Part shown: positions 1 through 6,300 of the stretch, in pieces | Numbering within the stretch: position 1 is the stretch's first letter | Layout: each line of letters starts with the position of its first letter | The notes under the pieces: model-generated | The model's input: only the letters and a program-made list of their open reading frames with translations | What the model was told of the DNA's origin: nothing | The model's database searches: none | Translations under genes and position numbers: made by a program | Assembly: GCA_947565265.1 (NCBI GenBank) | Contig: CANOFK010000076.1 | Location: 1-6,409, forward strand | Direction: 5' to 3' | DNA from: an uncultured Clostridia bacterium | Lineage (GTDB): Bacteria; Bacillota; Clostridia; Oscillospirales; Acutalibacteraceae | DNA: 6,409 bases

Positions 1-20
1 ACCTTGCGCCTAAAACAGGG

Positions 21-26
21 TACAAT
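21..26 (+). promoter_or_regulatory. Candidate -10 box of the GH42 gene
   Basis: TACAAT matches the sigma-A -10 consensus at five of six bases and lies 63 bases upstream of the GH42 start codon, so transcription would begin near position 33. The matching -35 box would fall at the very edge of or before the window and cannot be seen. A second, weaker option is TTGGCA (31-36) with CATTAT (52-57), but its 15-base spacer is short. The call rests on the hexamer and its position only. Confidence 0.35.
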
Positions 27-31
27 GAGCT

Positions 32-53
32 TGGCAATCTGTGCATTTTGCCA
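32..53. promoter_or_regulatory. Operator-like inverted repeat before the GH42 gene
   Basis: TGGCAA (32-37) and TTGCCA (48-53) are perfect reverse complements separated by ten bases, a total span of 22. The repeat sits immediately downstream of the TACAAT hexamer, across the predicted transcription start. This is where a repressor would block a sugar-inducible promoter. The 16-base centre-to-centre spacing differs from the usual LacI-type operator with a central CG, so the binding family is unknown. A six-base repeat can arise by chance. Confidence 0.3.
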
Positions 54-75
54 TTATCCCCTCACCCCTATTATG

Positions 76-82
76 AAAGGAG
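76..82 (+). promoter_or_regulatory. Ribosome binding site fixing the GH42 start
   Basis: AAAGGAG ends seven bases before the ATG at 90. This supports the ATG rather than the upstream in-frame TTG at 48, which has no Shine-Dalgarno and would add fourteen residues unlike the start of a GH42 protein. Confidence 0.85.
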
Positions 83-89
83 CCCTCCC

Positions 90-2135
90 ATGACTTCCCT
101 GACCCCCAAATTCCCCCATCTGCTTCACGGCGGCGACTACAACCCCGACCAGTGGCTGGACAGGCCCGACATCCTGGAGCAGGATATCCTGCTGATGAAG
201 GAGGCCCACATCAACTGCGTTTCCCTGGCCATCTTCGCCTGGGCCAAGCTGGAGCCCCAGGAGGGCGTGTACCGGCTGGACTGGCTGGAGCCCATCATCC
301 AAAACCTCTACGAAAACGGCATTTACACGGTGCTTGCCACCCCCTCTGGCGCCAAGCCCCGCTGGATGAGCGAAAAGTACCCGGAGATCCGCCGGGTGTC
401 CGCCACAGGCCAGCGGGATCTTTCCGGCGGGCGGCACAACCACTGCTATACTTCCCCGGTCTACCGGGAGAAGGTCCGGGCCATCAACACCCAACTGGCT
501 AAGCGCTTTGCCGGGCATCCGGGGGTGATCCTCTGGCACCTCTCCAACGAATACGGCGGCGAGTGCCGCTGTGCGCTGTGCCAGGCGGCTTTCCGGGACT
601 GGCTAAAGCGGAAATACGGCAGCCTGGAGGCCCTGAATAAGCAGTGGTGGACGGACTTCTGGAGCCAGACCTTTAACAGTTGGGAGGAGATCCATGCCCC
701 TGCCCCCCGCGACGCCTGGGGCGGCAGCGAGCCGGTACACGGCCTCAGCCTGGACTGGAAACGCTTTGTGACGGACCAGGTGGCGGGCTTTATTGCCGCC
801 GAGCGGGACGCGGTGAAGGCGGTAGACCCGTCCATCCCCGTAACCGCCAACCTGATGTATGACTTCTACTACTACAACTACTTTAAGTTTAAGGACGTGC
901 TGGACGTGGTGTCTTGGGACGCGTACCCCCAGTGGACGGGCACGGAGGCGGACATAGCCACAGCGGCGGATTTCGCCCTGTGGCACGACGTCATGCGCTC
1001 GCTGAAACAGCAGCCCTTCCTGCTGATGGAGTCTACCCCCAGCACCATCAACTGGGGGCCGGTTTCCCGGCTGAAACGGCCGGGTATGCATCTGGCAGCC
1101 AGTATGCAGGCTGTGGCCCATGGGTCCGACTCGGTGCAGTATTTCCAACTGCGGAAAAGCCGGGGCGCCCAGGAGAAGTTCCATGGGGCTGTGATCGACC
1201 ACTGCGGCCACAGCGGCACCAGGGAGTTCCGGGATGTGGAAACCGTAGGCCGCCGCCTGGAGGCCCTGGATGAGGCCATCTGCGGGTCGCAGGTGCGGCC
1301 GGAGGTGGCGTTGGTGTTCGACATGGAGAACCGCTGGGCCGTGGAGGGGGCTGCAGGCCCCCGGAACTGCGGCATCCACTACGCCGAGGACGTGCGGGCC
1401 CATCACCGGGCCCTGTGGCAGATGGGCGTGCCGGTAGATATTGTGGATGAGGAGTGCGAAATTAGCGGTTATAAGCTGGTAATCGCCCCCATGCTGTACC
1501 TGCTGCGGGCAGGCTTTGCCGGAAAGCTGCGGGCCTTTGTGGAGCAGGGCGGCACGTTGGTTGGCACCTACCACACCGGGCTAGTAAACGAAAACGACCT
1601 GTGCCACCTGGGCGGCTGGCCCGGTGAGGGCCTGGGGGAGGTATTCGGCATTTGGCACGAAACCACCGACGCCCTGTGGGATGGGGAGCGCAACCACATA
1701 CGGGTGGACGGCAAAACCTACCCGGTCAGCGAGTTGTGCGCGCTGATCCATGCCCAAGGAGCCCAGGTGCTGGGCACCTACGGCGAGGATTTTTATGCCG
1801 GCGAACCCGCGTTGACGGTAAACCCATACGGCCAGGGCCGGGCTTACTACCTGGCGGCCAGGGCTGGTAGGGATTTCTACCAGGATTTTTACACCGGGCT
1901 GATCGGGGATTTGGGCTGCAAGCGCGCCCTGCCCCAGCCCCCGCCGGAGGGGGTAGAGGCCTGCCTGCGGGAGAAAGACGGCGCCCGGTATGTGTTCTTG
2001 CAGAATTTCAGCGGCAAGGCCCAGCGCGTGCCCCTGCCCGCGGGCTGTGTGGATGTGCCCGGCGGCCAGCCGGCCCCGTCGGTGGAACTGGCGGGGTATG
2101 ACGCCAGGGTGATCCGCCTGCCGGAACAGGGATAA
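90..2135 (+). CDS. GH42 beta-galactosidase
   Basis: The 681-residue protein is a complete glycoside hydrolase family 42 enzyme, the normal length for the family. It should hydrolyse terminal non-reducing beta-D-galactosides; some GH42 enzymes also cleave alpha-L-arabinopyranosides. The N-terminus (HGGDYNPDQW, residues 13-22) is the family signature. The TIM barrel covers about residues 10-395, with the acid/base Glu154 in LSNEYGG and the nucleophile Glu314 in LLMESTPS. Cys119, Cys159, Cys161 and Cys164 match the four-cysteine zinc site known in thermophilic GH42 structures. A trimerisation domain follows at about 400-610 and a small beta domain at about 620-681. There is no signal peptide or membrane segment, so it acts in the cytoplasm on imported oligosaccharides. 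It is transcribed alone, convergent with nhaC, and ends at a strong terminator. The family is certain; whether the natural substrate is lactose, a galacto-oligosaccharide, arabinogalactan fragments or an arabinopyranoside is not shown. Confidence 0.96.
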   Translation: MTSLTPKFPHLLHGGDYNPDQWLDRPDILEQDILLMKEAHINCVSLAIFAWAKLEPQEGVYRLDWLEPIIQNLYENGIYTVLATPSGAKPRWMSEKYPEIRRVSATGQRDLSGGRHNHCYTSPVYREKVRAINTQLAKRFAGHPGVILWHLSNEYGGECRCALCQAAFRDWLKRKYGSLEALNKQWWTDFWSQTFNSWEEIHAPAPRDAWGGSEPVHGLSLDWKRFVTDQVAGFIAAERDAVKAVDPSIPVTANLMYDFYYYNYFKFKDVLDVVSWDAYPQWTGTEADIATAADFALWHDVMRSLKQQPFLLMESTPSTINWGPVSRLKRPGMHLAASMQAVAHGSDSVQYFQLRKSRGAQEKFHGAVIDHCGHSGTREFRDVETVGRRLEALDEAICGSQVRPEVALVFDMENRWAVEGAAGPRNCGIHYAEDVRAHHRALWQMGVPVDIVDEECEISGYKLVIAPMLYLLRAGFAGKLRAFVEQGGTLVGTYHTGLVNENDLCHLGGWPGEGLGEVFGIWHETTDALWDGERNHIRVDGKTYPVSELCALIHAQGAQVLGTYGEDFYAGEPALTVNPYGQGRAYYLAARAGRDFYQDFYTGLIGDLGCKRALPQPPPEGVEACLREKDGARYVFLQNFSGKAQRVPLPAGCVDVPGGQPAPSVELAGYDARVIRLPEQG

Positions 2136-2169
2136 GCCGGGGCCACAGGCAAAAACCGTTTTGGGCATG

Positions 2170-2209
2170 AAAAAAAGGCCGGTACAGCACTGTGTACCGG
2201 CCTTTTTTC
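2170..2209. terminator. Bidirectional intrinsic terminator
   Basis: A perfect 16-bp stem pairs 2171-2186 with 2193-2208 around a six-base loop (GCACTG). The inner ten pairs are mostly G and C; the outer six are A-T, with a seventh A at 2170, so each strand reads as a GC hairpin followed by a run of U. It lies 34 bases after the GH42 stop codon and 32 bases after the nhaC stop codon on the opposite strand, and should end both convergent transcripts. Confidence 0.93.
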
Positions 2210-2240
2210 TGTTGGGGGATATTTTTGCCCCTTTGCCTGT

Positions 2241-3770
2241 TTAGCCCAGCTTGTTTCCGGCGGCGTTAGGGGCCTTGCCGCGCTTTTGCAGCAGGATAAC
2301 GCCCAGGAAGGCCAGGCCCAGCAGCAGCAGGGAGGCCGCTATGGTGACAAGGGCATTGCGGGCGAACCCGGCCACTATGTAGCCGAAAAAGCATACCACA
2401 GCCACCAGAGTGGCGTAGGGCAACTGGGTTTCCACATGGCGCAGGTGGTCGCACTGGGCCCCGGTAGAGGCCAGGATGGTGGTGTCAGATATGGGCGAGC
2501 AGTGGTCGCCATAGACCGAGCCCGCCAGAGTCGCGCCCAGGGCGGGGATCAGCACCCCGGCGCCCTGGGGCCCGGCGCAGATCATGGACACGATGGGCAG
2601 CAAAATGCCAAAGGTGCCCCAGGCCGTGCCCATGGAGAAGGACAGGAAGGCCGCCACCGCGAACACAATGGCCGGTACCAGGCTGAAGGACAGGTGCCCG
2701 CCAGACACCACCTGGCTGACGAAGTTGCCGGTGCCGATCATCTCCCGGCACACGCCGCCCAGGGCCCAGGCCAGGATCAGGATGGTAAGGGCGGGGATCA
2801 TGGTCTTGATGCCGTCCAAGATGCCTGTGACAAAGGCCTGCATGGTCATCAGCTTACGAGGCAGGTACATGGCCAGCGCCACCAGAAGGCCCGCAAAGGT
2901 GCCCAAAGTCAGGCCGGCTACAGGGTTTTCGCCAATGGCCTGGGCAAAGCTGACGCCCTCGAAAAAGCCCCCTACATAGGCCATGCCGAAGATGGCGGTT
3001 ACGATCAGCGTGGCAATGGGCAGCACCAGGTCCAGTACCGTGCCCTGGGGTTGGGCCTTTTCCTCCCCTGCCGCCATGGGGCTTTCCGCCTGGGCCGTTT
3101 GCTGCTCTTCCGCCTGTTTCATGGGGCCGAAGTCAAAGCTGGTGGCGCTGAGGAACAGTACCATCGCGATGGTCAGCAGGGCGTACAGGTTGTAAGGGAT
3201 CGTCTGGACAAAGGCGTTAAGCCCGCCGGCCTCTTCCACCTCAGAGGCCACTGCCACCGCCCAACTGGAAATGGGGGCGATGATGCAGATGGGCGCGGCC
3301 GTAGCGTCCAGCAGGTAGGCCAGCTTTTCCCGGGAAATACGGTGTTTGTCGGTAATGGGCCGCATGACCGTGCCTACGGTTAAGCAGTTGAACCCGTCGT
3401 CCAGGAAAATCAGCAGGCCCAGCAGCGCGGTGGTCAGCTTGGCGCTACGCTTGCTTTTGATGCGGCGGATTGCCCACTGCCCATAGGCCGCCGTGCCCCC
3501 CGAACGGGTTACAATGACCACCAGCGACCCCAGCAGCACCAGGAAAATGATCATATACCCGTTGGCGCCGATCTTCCCGGCCATCATGTCAAACACATAG
3601 GTGACAGCTTGCAGGATGTTCCCGCCGGTGGAAAAGCTATAGATGCACATTCCCGTGAAAATGCCCAGAAACAGCGACAAGTATACCTCTTTGGTCAACA
3701 GCGCCAGGGTAATGGCCACCACCGGCGGCAGAATTGACAGCCAGCCGGCGTCGATCATCTCCAGCCCCAT
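2241..3770 (-). CDS. nhaC: NhaC-family Na+/H+ antiporter
   Basis: The 509-residue protein is an integral membrane antiporter of the NhaC family, normally exchanging internal Na+ for external H+ (some relatives exchange organic acids, such as malate/lactate). I count about twelve to thirteen hydrophobic segments, at roughly residues 8-26, 29-48, 71-89, 111-133, 153-175, 191-210, 245-268, 282-303, 323-342, 360-399, 402-420, 448-470 and 472-494. Family motifs are clear: DDGFN at 124-128 followed by RPITD (137-141) and ISREKLAYLLDATAAP; SMGTAWGTFGILLPI at 379-393; and GDHCSPISDTT at 421-431 followed by the HVETQLPYA block. A hydrophilic Glu/Gln/Ala-rich loop at about 214-243 is poor in motifs and probably cytoplasmic. 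The ATG at 3770 has a perfect AGGAGGT seven bases upstream; the next Met (residue 5) is less well placed. The gene has its own promoter and shares a terminator with the convergent GH42 gene. The transported ion is inferred from the family only. Confidence 0.92.
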   Translation of the reverse strand: MGLEMIDAGWLSILPPVVAITLALLTKEVYLSLFLGIFTGMCIYSFSTGGNILQAVTYVFDMMAGKIGANGYMIIFLVLLGSLVVIVTRSGGTAAYGQWAIRRIKSKRSAKLTTALLGLLIFLDDGFNCLTVGTVMRPITDKHRISREKLAYLLDATAAPICIIAPISSWAVAVASEVEEAGGLNAFVQTIPYNLYALLTIAMVLFLSATSFDFGPMKQAEEQQTAQAESPMAAGEEKAQPQGTVLDLVLPIATLIVTAIFGMAYVGGFFEGVSFAQAIGENPVAGLTLGTFAGLLVALAMYLPRKLMTMQAFVTGILDGIKTMIPALTILILAWALGGVCREMIGTGNFVSQVVSGGHLSFSLVPAIVFAVAAFLSFSMGTAWGTFGILLPIVSMICAGPQGAGVLIPALGATLAGSVYGDHCSPISDTTILASTGAQCDHLRHVETQLPYATLVAVVCFFGYIVAGFARNALVTIAASLLLLGLAFLGVILLQKRGKAPNAAGNKLG

Positions 3771-3776
3771 ACAAAT

Positions 3777-3785
3777 ACCTCCTCT
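3777..3785 (-). promoter_or_regulatory. Ribosome binding site of nhaC
   Basis: On the minus strand AGAGGAGGT carries the full AGGAGG core (3778-3783) with seven bases to the ATG at 3770. It is the strongest Shine-Dalgarno in the window together with that of the GH27 gene, and it fixes the nhaC start. Confidence 0.9.
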
Positions 3786-3792
3786 GTCTTGC

Positions 3793-3820
3793 TAAAATGA
3801 TTTCACCTGCAACGATTTTA
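3793..3820. repeat. Inverted repeat overlapping the nhaC -10 box
   Basis: TAAAAT at 3793-3798 and its reverse complement ATTTTA at 3815-3820 are separated by 16 bases. The second arm is itself the proposed -10 box of nhaC on the minus strand, and the first arm lies in the leader. It could be an operator half-site pair, but A/T hexamers repeat easily by chance, so this is only a note. Confidence 0.2.
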
Positions 3821-3843
3821 CCTCTTTTCCCTCCAAAACGCAA
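3815..3843 (-). promoter_or_regulatory. Sigma-A-like promoter of nhaC
   Basis: On the minus strand, TTGCGT (3838-3843) and TAAAAT (3815-3820) are separated by exactly 17 bases. The -10 matches consensus at five of six bases; the -35 only at the first three. Transcription would start near 3808, giving a leader of about 38 bases with the Shine-Dalgarno well placed. This suggests nhaC can be expressed separately from the GH27-reductase pair upstream. Confidence 0.55.
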
Positions 3844-3904
3844 GCCAAACTTTCCCATAAGCCCCGGCTTTTTTCCCAATGGGGGCTTTATGGCCTTCCG
3901 GCGG

Positions 3905-3918
3905 CCGGGCGCGCCCGG
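3905..3918. repeat. 14-bp perfect GC palindrome
   Basis: CCGGGCGCGCCCGG is a perfect palindrome with no spacer, inside a block made almost wholly of G and C. It lies about 60 bases upstream of the nhaC -35 box. It could be a protein binding site or simply a by-product of local GC richness; nothing else in the window repeats it. Confidence 0.45.
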
Positions 3919-3952
3919 AAAGCGGCGCCGGCTGCTGGAGGCGGGCATTGGG

Positions 3953-3982
3953 ATAGCCCTCACCCGTTTGGGTGGGGGCTAT
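3953..3982. repeat. Hairpin downstream of the reductase gene
   Basis: A 13-bp stem pairs 3953-3965 with 3970-3982 around the loop GTTT. One pair (3960/3975) is a G-U wobble in plus-strand RNA and an A-C mismatch in minus-strand RNA. It starts 51 bases after the reductase stop codon. No U run follows on the minus strand, so it is not a canonical intrinsic terminator for the operon. It could act as a 3'-end stabiliser or an attenuating structure. Confidence 0.5.
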
Positions 3983-4033
3983 TCTGTGCTTGGCTGTGTT
4001 GGGCTGCGTAGGGCGCGGTTTTGGGCCTATCCT

Positions 4034-4945
4034 TTAAGGTAGCTGGTTCCCGGCGGCCAGGTACAGGGCGTACCAGTCCTCCCGTGTAAGCTGCACTTCG
4101 CAGGCCGTGGCAATGTCCGCCAGGCGCTGGGGGTTGGTGGTTCCGCAGATCACCTGCATACGGGCCGGGTGGCGCAAAATCCATGCCGCGGCCATAGCCT
4201 GCTTGCTGGCCCCGTACTTCTCCCCCAGCTCTGCCAGCTTGGCGTTCAGTTCCGGGAACTTCTCGTTGTCCAGGAACACCCCTTCAAAGAACCCGTACTG
4301 GAAGGGCGACCAGGCCTGTATGGTGACGCCCTTTAGGCGGCAGTAGTCCAGCACCTCGCCGTCCAGGTCGGCGGAATGGGGGAACGCCGTGTTGGTGCAC
4401 AGGGCGTGGTCGATCAGCCGGGTCCACATCAACCCAAACTGTAGTTGGTTGGCCACCAGTTTCTGCTTGACGCCTGCCTGCAAAAGTTCCATCTGCCGGG
4501 CATTGAAGTTGCTTACCCCAAACCTGGCCACCTTGCCGCTGGCCTCCAGCCGGGCAAACGCCTCGGCCACTTCCTCCGGCTCCATCAGGGCGTCGGGGCG
4601 GTGGAGGAGGAGCAGGTCCAGCCGGTCGGTTTTTAGGCGGCCCAGGATGCCGTCTACGCTTTGGAGGATATGCTCTTTGGAGAAGTCGTACATCCCTTTG
4701 CGGATGCCGCATTTGCTTTGCAGGATCACCTTCTCCCGCAGGCCGGGTTCTTGCGCCAGCACCTGGCCGAATACGGTTTCGCTGCCGCCGCCCCCGTAAA
4801 TATCCGCGTGGTCAAAGAAATTGGCGCCGCACTCTATGGCTGTGTGCATATACCGCGACAGCGCGGCCGGTTCCATACTGGCGATACGCATACAGCCTAC
4901 CCCGATGGCAGGGGCCTGTAGCCCGCCCAAGTCCACATAGTTCAT
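4034..4945 (-). CDS. YdhF-like aldo/keto reductase
   Basis: The 303-residue protein is an NAD(P)H-dependent aldo/keto reductase, a single TIM barrel acting in the cytoplasm. It closely resembles the E. coli YdhF type rather than sugar-specific reductases. The catalytic tetrad is complete: Asp45 and Tyr50 in FFDHADIYG, Lys78 in SKCG and His115 in LLLLHRPD. GVSNF (143-147), the AWSPFQYGFFEG block (211-222) and the VICGTTNPQRL cofactor-phosphate region (265-275) also fit. The loop at about 171-198 is longer than in E. coli YdhF, as in the Bacillota members I recall. The ATG at 4945 is chosen because AGGAG lies six bases upstream; the longer frame from 5017 would run into the GH27 gene and adds 24 residues unlike the family. 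It follows GH27 by 43 bases and is probably its operon partner. The natural carbonyl substrate is unknown; a sugar or sugar-derived aldehyde is only a guess from context. Confidence 0.92.
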   Translation of the reverse strand: MNYVDLGGLQAPAIGVGCMRIASMEPAALSRYMHTAIECGANFFDHADIYGGGGSETVFGQVLAQEPGLREKVILQSKCGIRKGMYDFSKEHILQSVDGILGRLKTDRLDLLLLHRPDALMEPEEVAEAFARLEASGKVARFGVSNFNARQMELLQAGVKQKLVANQLQFGLMWTRLIDHALCTNTAFPHSADLDGEVLDYCRLKGVTIQAWSPFQYGFFEGVFLDNEKFPELNAKLAELGEKYGASKQAMAAAWILRHPARMQVICGTTNPQRLADIATACEVQLTREDWYALYLAAGNQLP

Positions 4946-4951
4946 GGTTTT

Positions 4952-4956
4952 CTCCT
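4952..4956 (-). promoter_or_regulatory. Ribosome binding site fixing the reductase start
   Basis: AGGAG on the minus strand lies six bases before the ATG at 4945, in a stretch (ACAGAGGAG) also seen before nhaC. It supports this start over the ATG at 5017, and shows the reductase is translated independently of GH27. Confidence 0.85.
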
Positions 4957-4988
4957 CTGTGATGATTTGATTTTTGCCCCCTTGGCCC

Positions 4989-6287
4989 TTAGCTAAGCTG
5001 GAATACCGCGCTGGCATGGGGGGCCAACTCCATGGCCAGCCGGCCGTCTTTAAGGGCTACGGTTTCGCCGCTCCACAGCTCCTGGCCGGCGGTGGTTTCC
5101 GGCCAAAGGCCGGCCAGATCCATGGCCACCTGCCGCTCCTCCTCGGAGAGGTTGAACAGGGCCAGGTAGCGCTGGCCGGTTTTCTGGTTTTCGGCCACCC
5201 ACACGGCCTCTTCTTCGTCCCGGCGCTGCTGGTCGGGGCGGCAGTCCGGGGTCAGCATGGCCAGCACCTGGGGGTTGGTCAGCAGGCTGAGGGTCCAGCC
5301 GTCCAGCTTGGTCATCTCCGCCCCCAGCATCAGGGGCGAACCGAACAGGCACCACAGGTTCATCATGGTGCGCTGCTCGTCTTTGGTAAAGCCAGTTTCC
5401 CGTTCCCGGGCAAAGCCGCCCCCCAGCCGGCCCACGGGGAGCATATCGCAGTCCGGGTAGCAGCCAGCCTTTACGTGGTCCTGCCAGATCTCGCAGCGGG
5501 GGAACATATCCTTCAGTAGGGGCCACTCGTCCCAGAAGTCGTCGGAAATCCGCCACATATTGGCATACTTTTGGTACTGCCAGGACTTTTGGATAATGGC
5601 CGGCCCGGGGGACAGGGACAGCACAATGGGCCGCCCGGCCTTTTGGATGGCGTTATAGAGCATCTCGATCTCATGCTTGCGGGCAAAGCCCAGCTCGGTG
5701 TGGAAGTTCAGGTTGTCGGTATTGCAGATATCGTCGCACTTGATGAAGTCTACCCCCCACTGGGCGTACTGGGCGATGATGGAATCGTAGTAAGCCTGGC
5801 CTTCGGGGGTGTTCCGCACGCCGTACATATCCGGGTTCCAGCGGCACACATTGTTGGGCTCGGCAATGTGGTTGGCGGTGGTATCTGTGCCCAAAATCTT
5901 CAAGTGCTGGTGGGCCGCCTGCCGGTGGATGCCCCGCATAATGTGGATGCCGAACTTCAGCCCCAGGCTGTGGATATAATCTGCCAGAGGCTTAAAGCCC
6001 TGGCCCCCTGCCGCGCTGGGGAACCGGGCCGGGTCAGGCTGTAGGCGGCCGTACTCGTCCAGTTCGGCGGTGTTGAAGGGGATGTAGAAGTAGTCCTTGT
6101 CGATGTTTTCGGCGTGGTGGGCGTACCACTCAATGTCAATGACAATGTACTCCCACCCAAAGGGTTTCAGCTTTTCGGCCATAGCCTGGGCATTGGCCTT
6201 CACCTGCTCCTCTGTGACGGAAGTGCCGTAGTAGTCATAGCTGTTCCACCCCATGGGCGGGGTGGGGGCAAACGCGTTTTTGTTCAT
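4989..6287 (-). CDS. GH27 glycosidase (beta-L-arabinopyranosidase or alpha-galactosidase)
   Basis: The 432-residue protein is a complete family 27 glycoside hydrolase, a retaining enzyme with a catalytic TIM barrel (about 8-340) and a C-terminal beta domain (about 350-432). TPPMGWNSYDYYG at residues 9-21 is the family signature. The nucleophile is Asp185 in FIKCDD; the acid/base is Asp250 in WRISDDFW, with Arg246 in the usual RxxxD spacing. PDCDML (278-283) supplies the late substrate-binding Asp-Met. In alpha-galactosidases two adjacent Asp bind the sugar's O4/O6 (IDDxW); here the block reads IDIEW, Asp51-Ile52. Ile at this place is, as I recall, reported for the Geobacillus GH27 beta-L-arabinopyranosidase, whose overall sequence this protein also resembles. 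Beta-L-arabinopyranose is galactose without C6, so either activity is possible. There is no signal peptide; it works in the cytoplasm. The ATG at 6287 follows AGGAGG by seven bases; the upstream TTG at 6344 has no such support. It heads a probable operon with the reductase. Confidence 0.93.
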   Translation of the reverse strand: MNKNAFAPTPPMGWNSYDYYGTSVTEEQVKANAQAMAEKLKPFGWEYIVIDIEWYAHHAENIDKDYFYIPFNTAELDEYGRLQPDPARFPSAAGGQGFKPLADYIHSLGLKFGIHIMRGIHRQAAHQHLKILGTDTTANHIAEPNNVCRWNPDMYGVRNTPEGQAYYDSIIAQYAQWGVDFIKCDDICNTDNLNFHTELGFARKHEIEMLYNAIQKAGRPIVLSLSPGPAIIQKSWQYQKYANMWRISDDFWDEWPLLKDMFPRCEIWQDHVKAGCYPDCDMLPVGRLGGGFARERETGFTKDEQRTMMNLWCLFGSPLMLGAEMTKLDGWTLSLLTNPQVLAMLTPDCRPDQQRRDEEEAVWVAENQKTGQRYLALFNLSEEERQVAMDLAGLWPETTAGQELWSGETVALKDGRLAMELAPHASAVFQLS

Positions 6288-6294
6288 GTTTTGT

Positions 6295-6300
6295 CCTCCT
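6295..6300 (-). promoter_or_regulatory. Ribosome binding site fixing the GH27 start
   Basis: A perfect AGGAGG on the minus strand with seven bases to the ATG at 6287. It also agrees with the family, whose conserved PPMGWNS block lies about ten residues from the N-terminus. Confidence 0.9.

Larger units (their letters stand above)
3844..4033. other. Intergenic region upstream of nhaC, no gene seen
   Basis: No convincing coding sequence lies here on either strand. The short open frames that cross it have no family resemblance and overlap neighbouring genes. It holds a 7-bp inverted repeat AAGCCCC (3859-3865) / GGGGCTT (3882-3888), a very GC-rich block at about 3898-3940, a 14-bp palindrome, and a hairpin following the reductase gene. 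No U-rich intrinsic terminator for the reductase transcript is visible, so some read-through into nhaC is possible. Confidence 0.6.

Noticed and set aside
48..89. Upstream in-frame TTG start of the GH42 gene
   Set aside because: It has no Shine-Dalgarno, overlaps the predicted transcription start region, and adds residues not typical of GH42; the ATG at 90 has AAAGGAG at seven bases.
603..1574. Long open frame of 323 codons on the minus strand inside the GH42 gene
   Set aside because: It lies wholly antisense to a well-supported enzyme gene, has His/Pro/Gly/Arg-rich low-complexity composition typical of GC-rich shadow frames, and shows no family motif.
2286..3383. Long open frame of 365 codons on the plus strand opposite nhaC
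   Set aside because: Its translation is dominated by Gly, His, Gln and Arg without hydrophobic core patterns, and it mirrors the conserved antiporter gene; it is a shadow frame.
3806..3822. Possible catabolite-control (cre) site overlapping the nhaC -10 box
   Set aside because: The central CG and flanking A run fit, but several required positions of the cre consensus do not match, so it is no better than chance.
3859..3874. Possible plus-strand terminator AAGC-CCCG-GCTTTTTT
   Set aside because: The stem is only four base pairs and there is no plus-strand gene upstream for it to end.
3734..4042. Open frame of 102 codons on the plus strand across the nhaC-reductase gap
   Set aside because: It begins inside nhaC and ends inside the reductase, has no ribosome binding site that I can see and no recognisable motif; the GC-rich palindromic DNA explains it.
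4946..5017. Longer start of the reductase at 5017
   Set aside because: There is only a weak GGAG ten bases upstream, the frame would overlap the GH27 end, and the extra 24 residues do not belong to the aldo/keto reductase fold.
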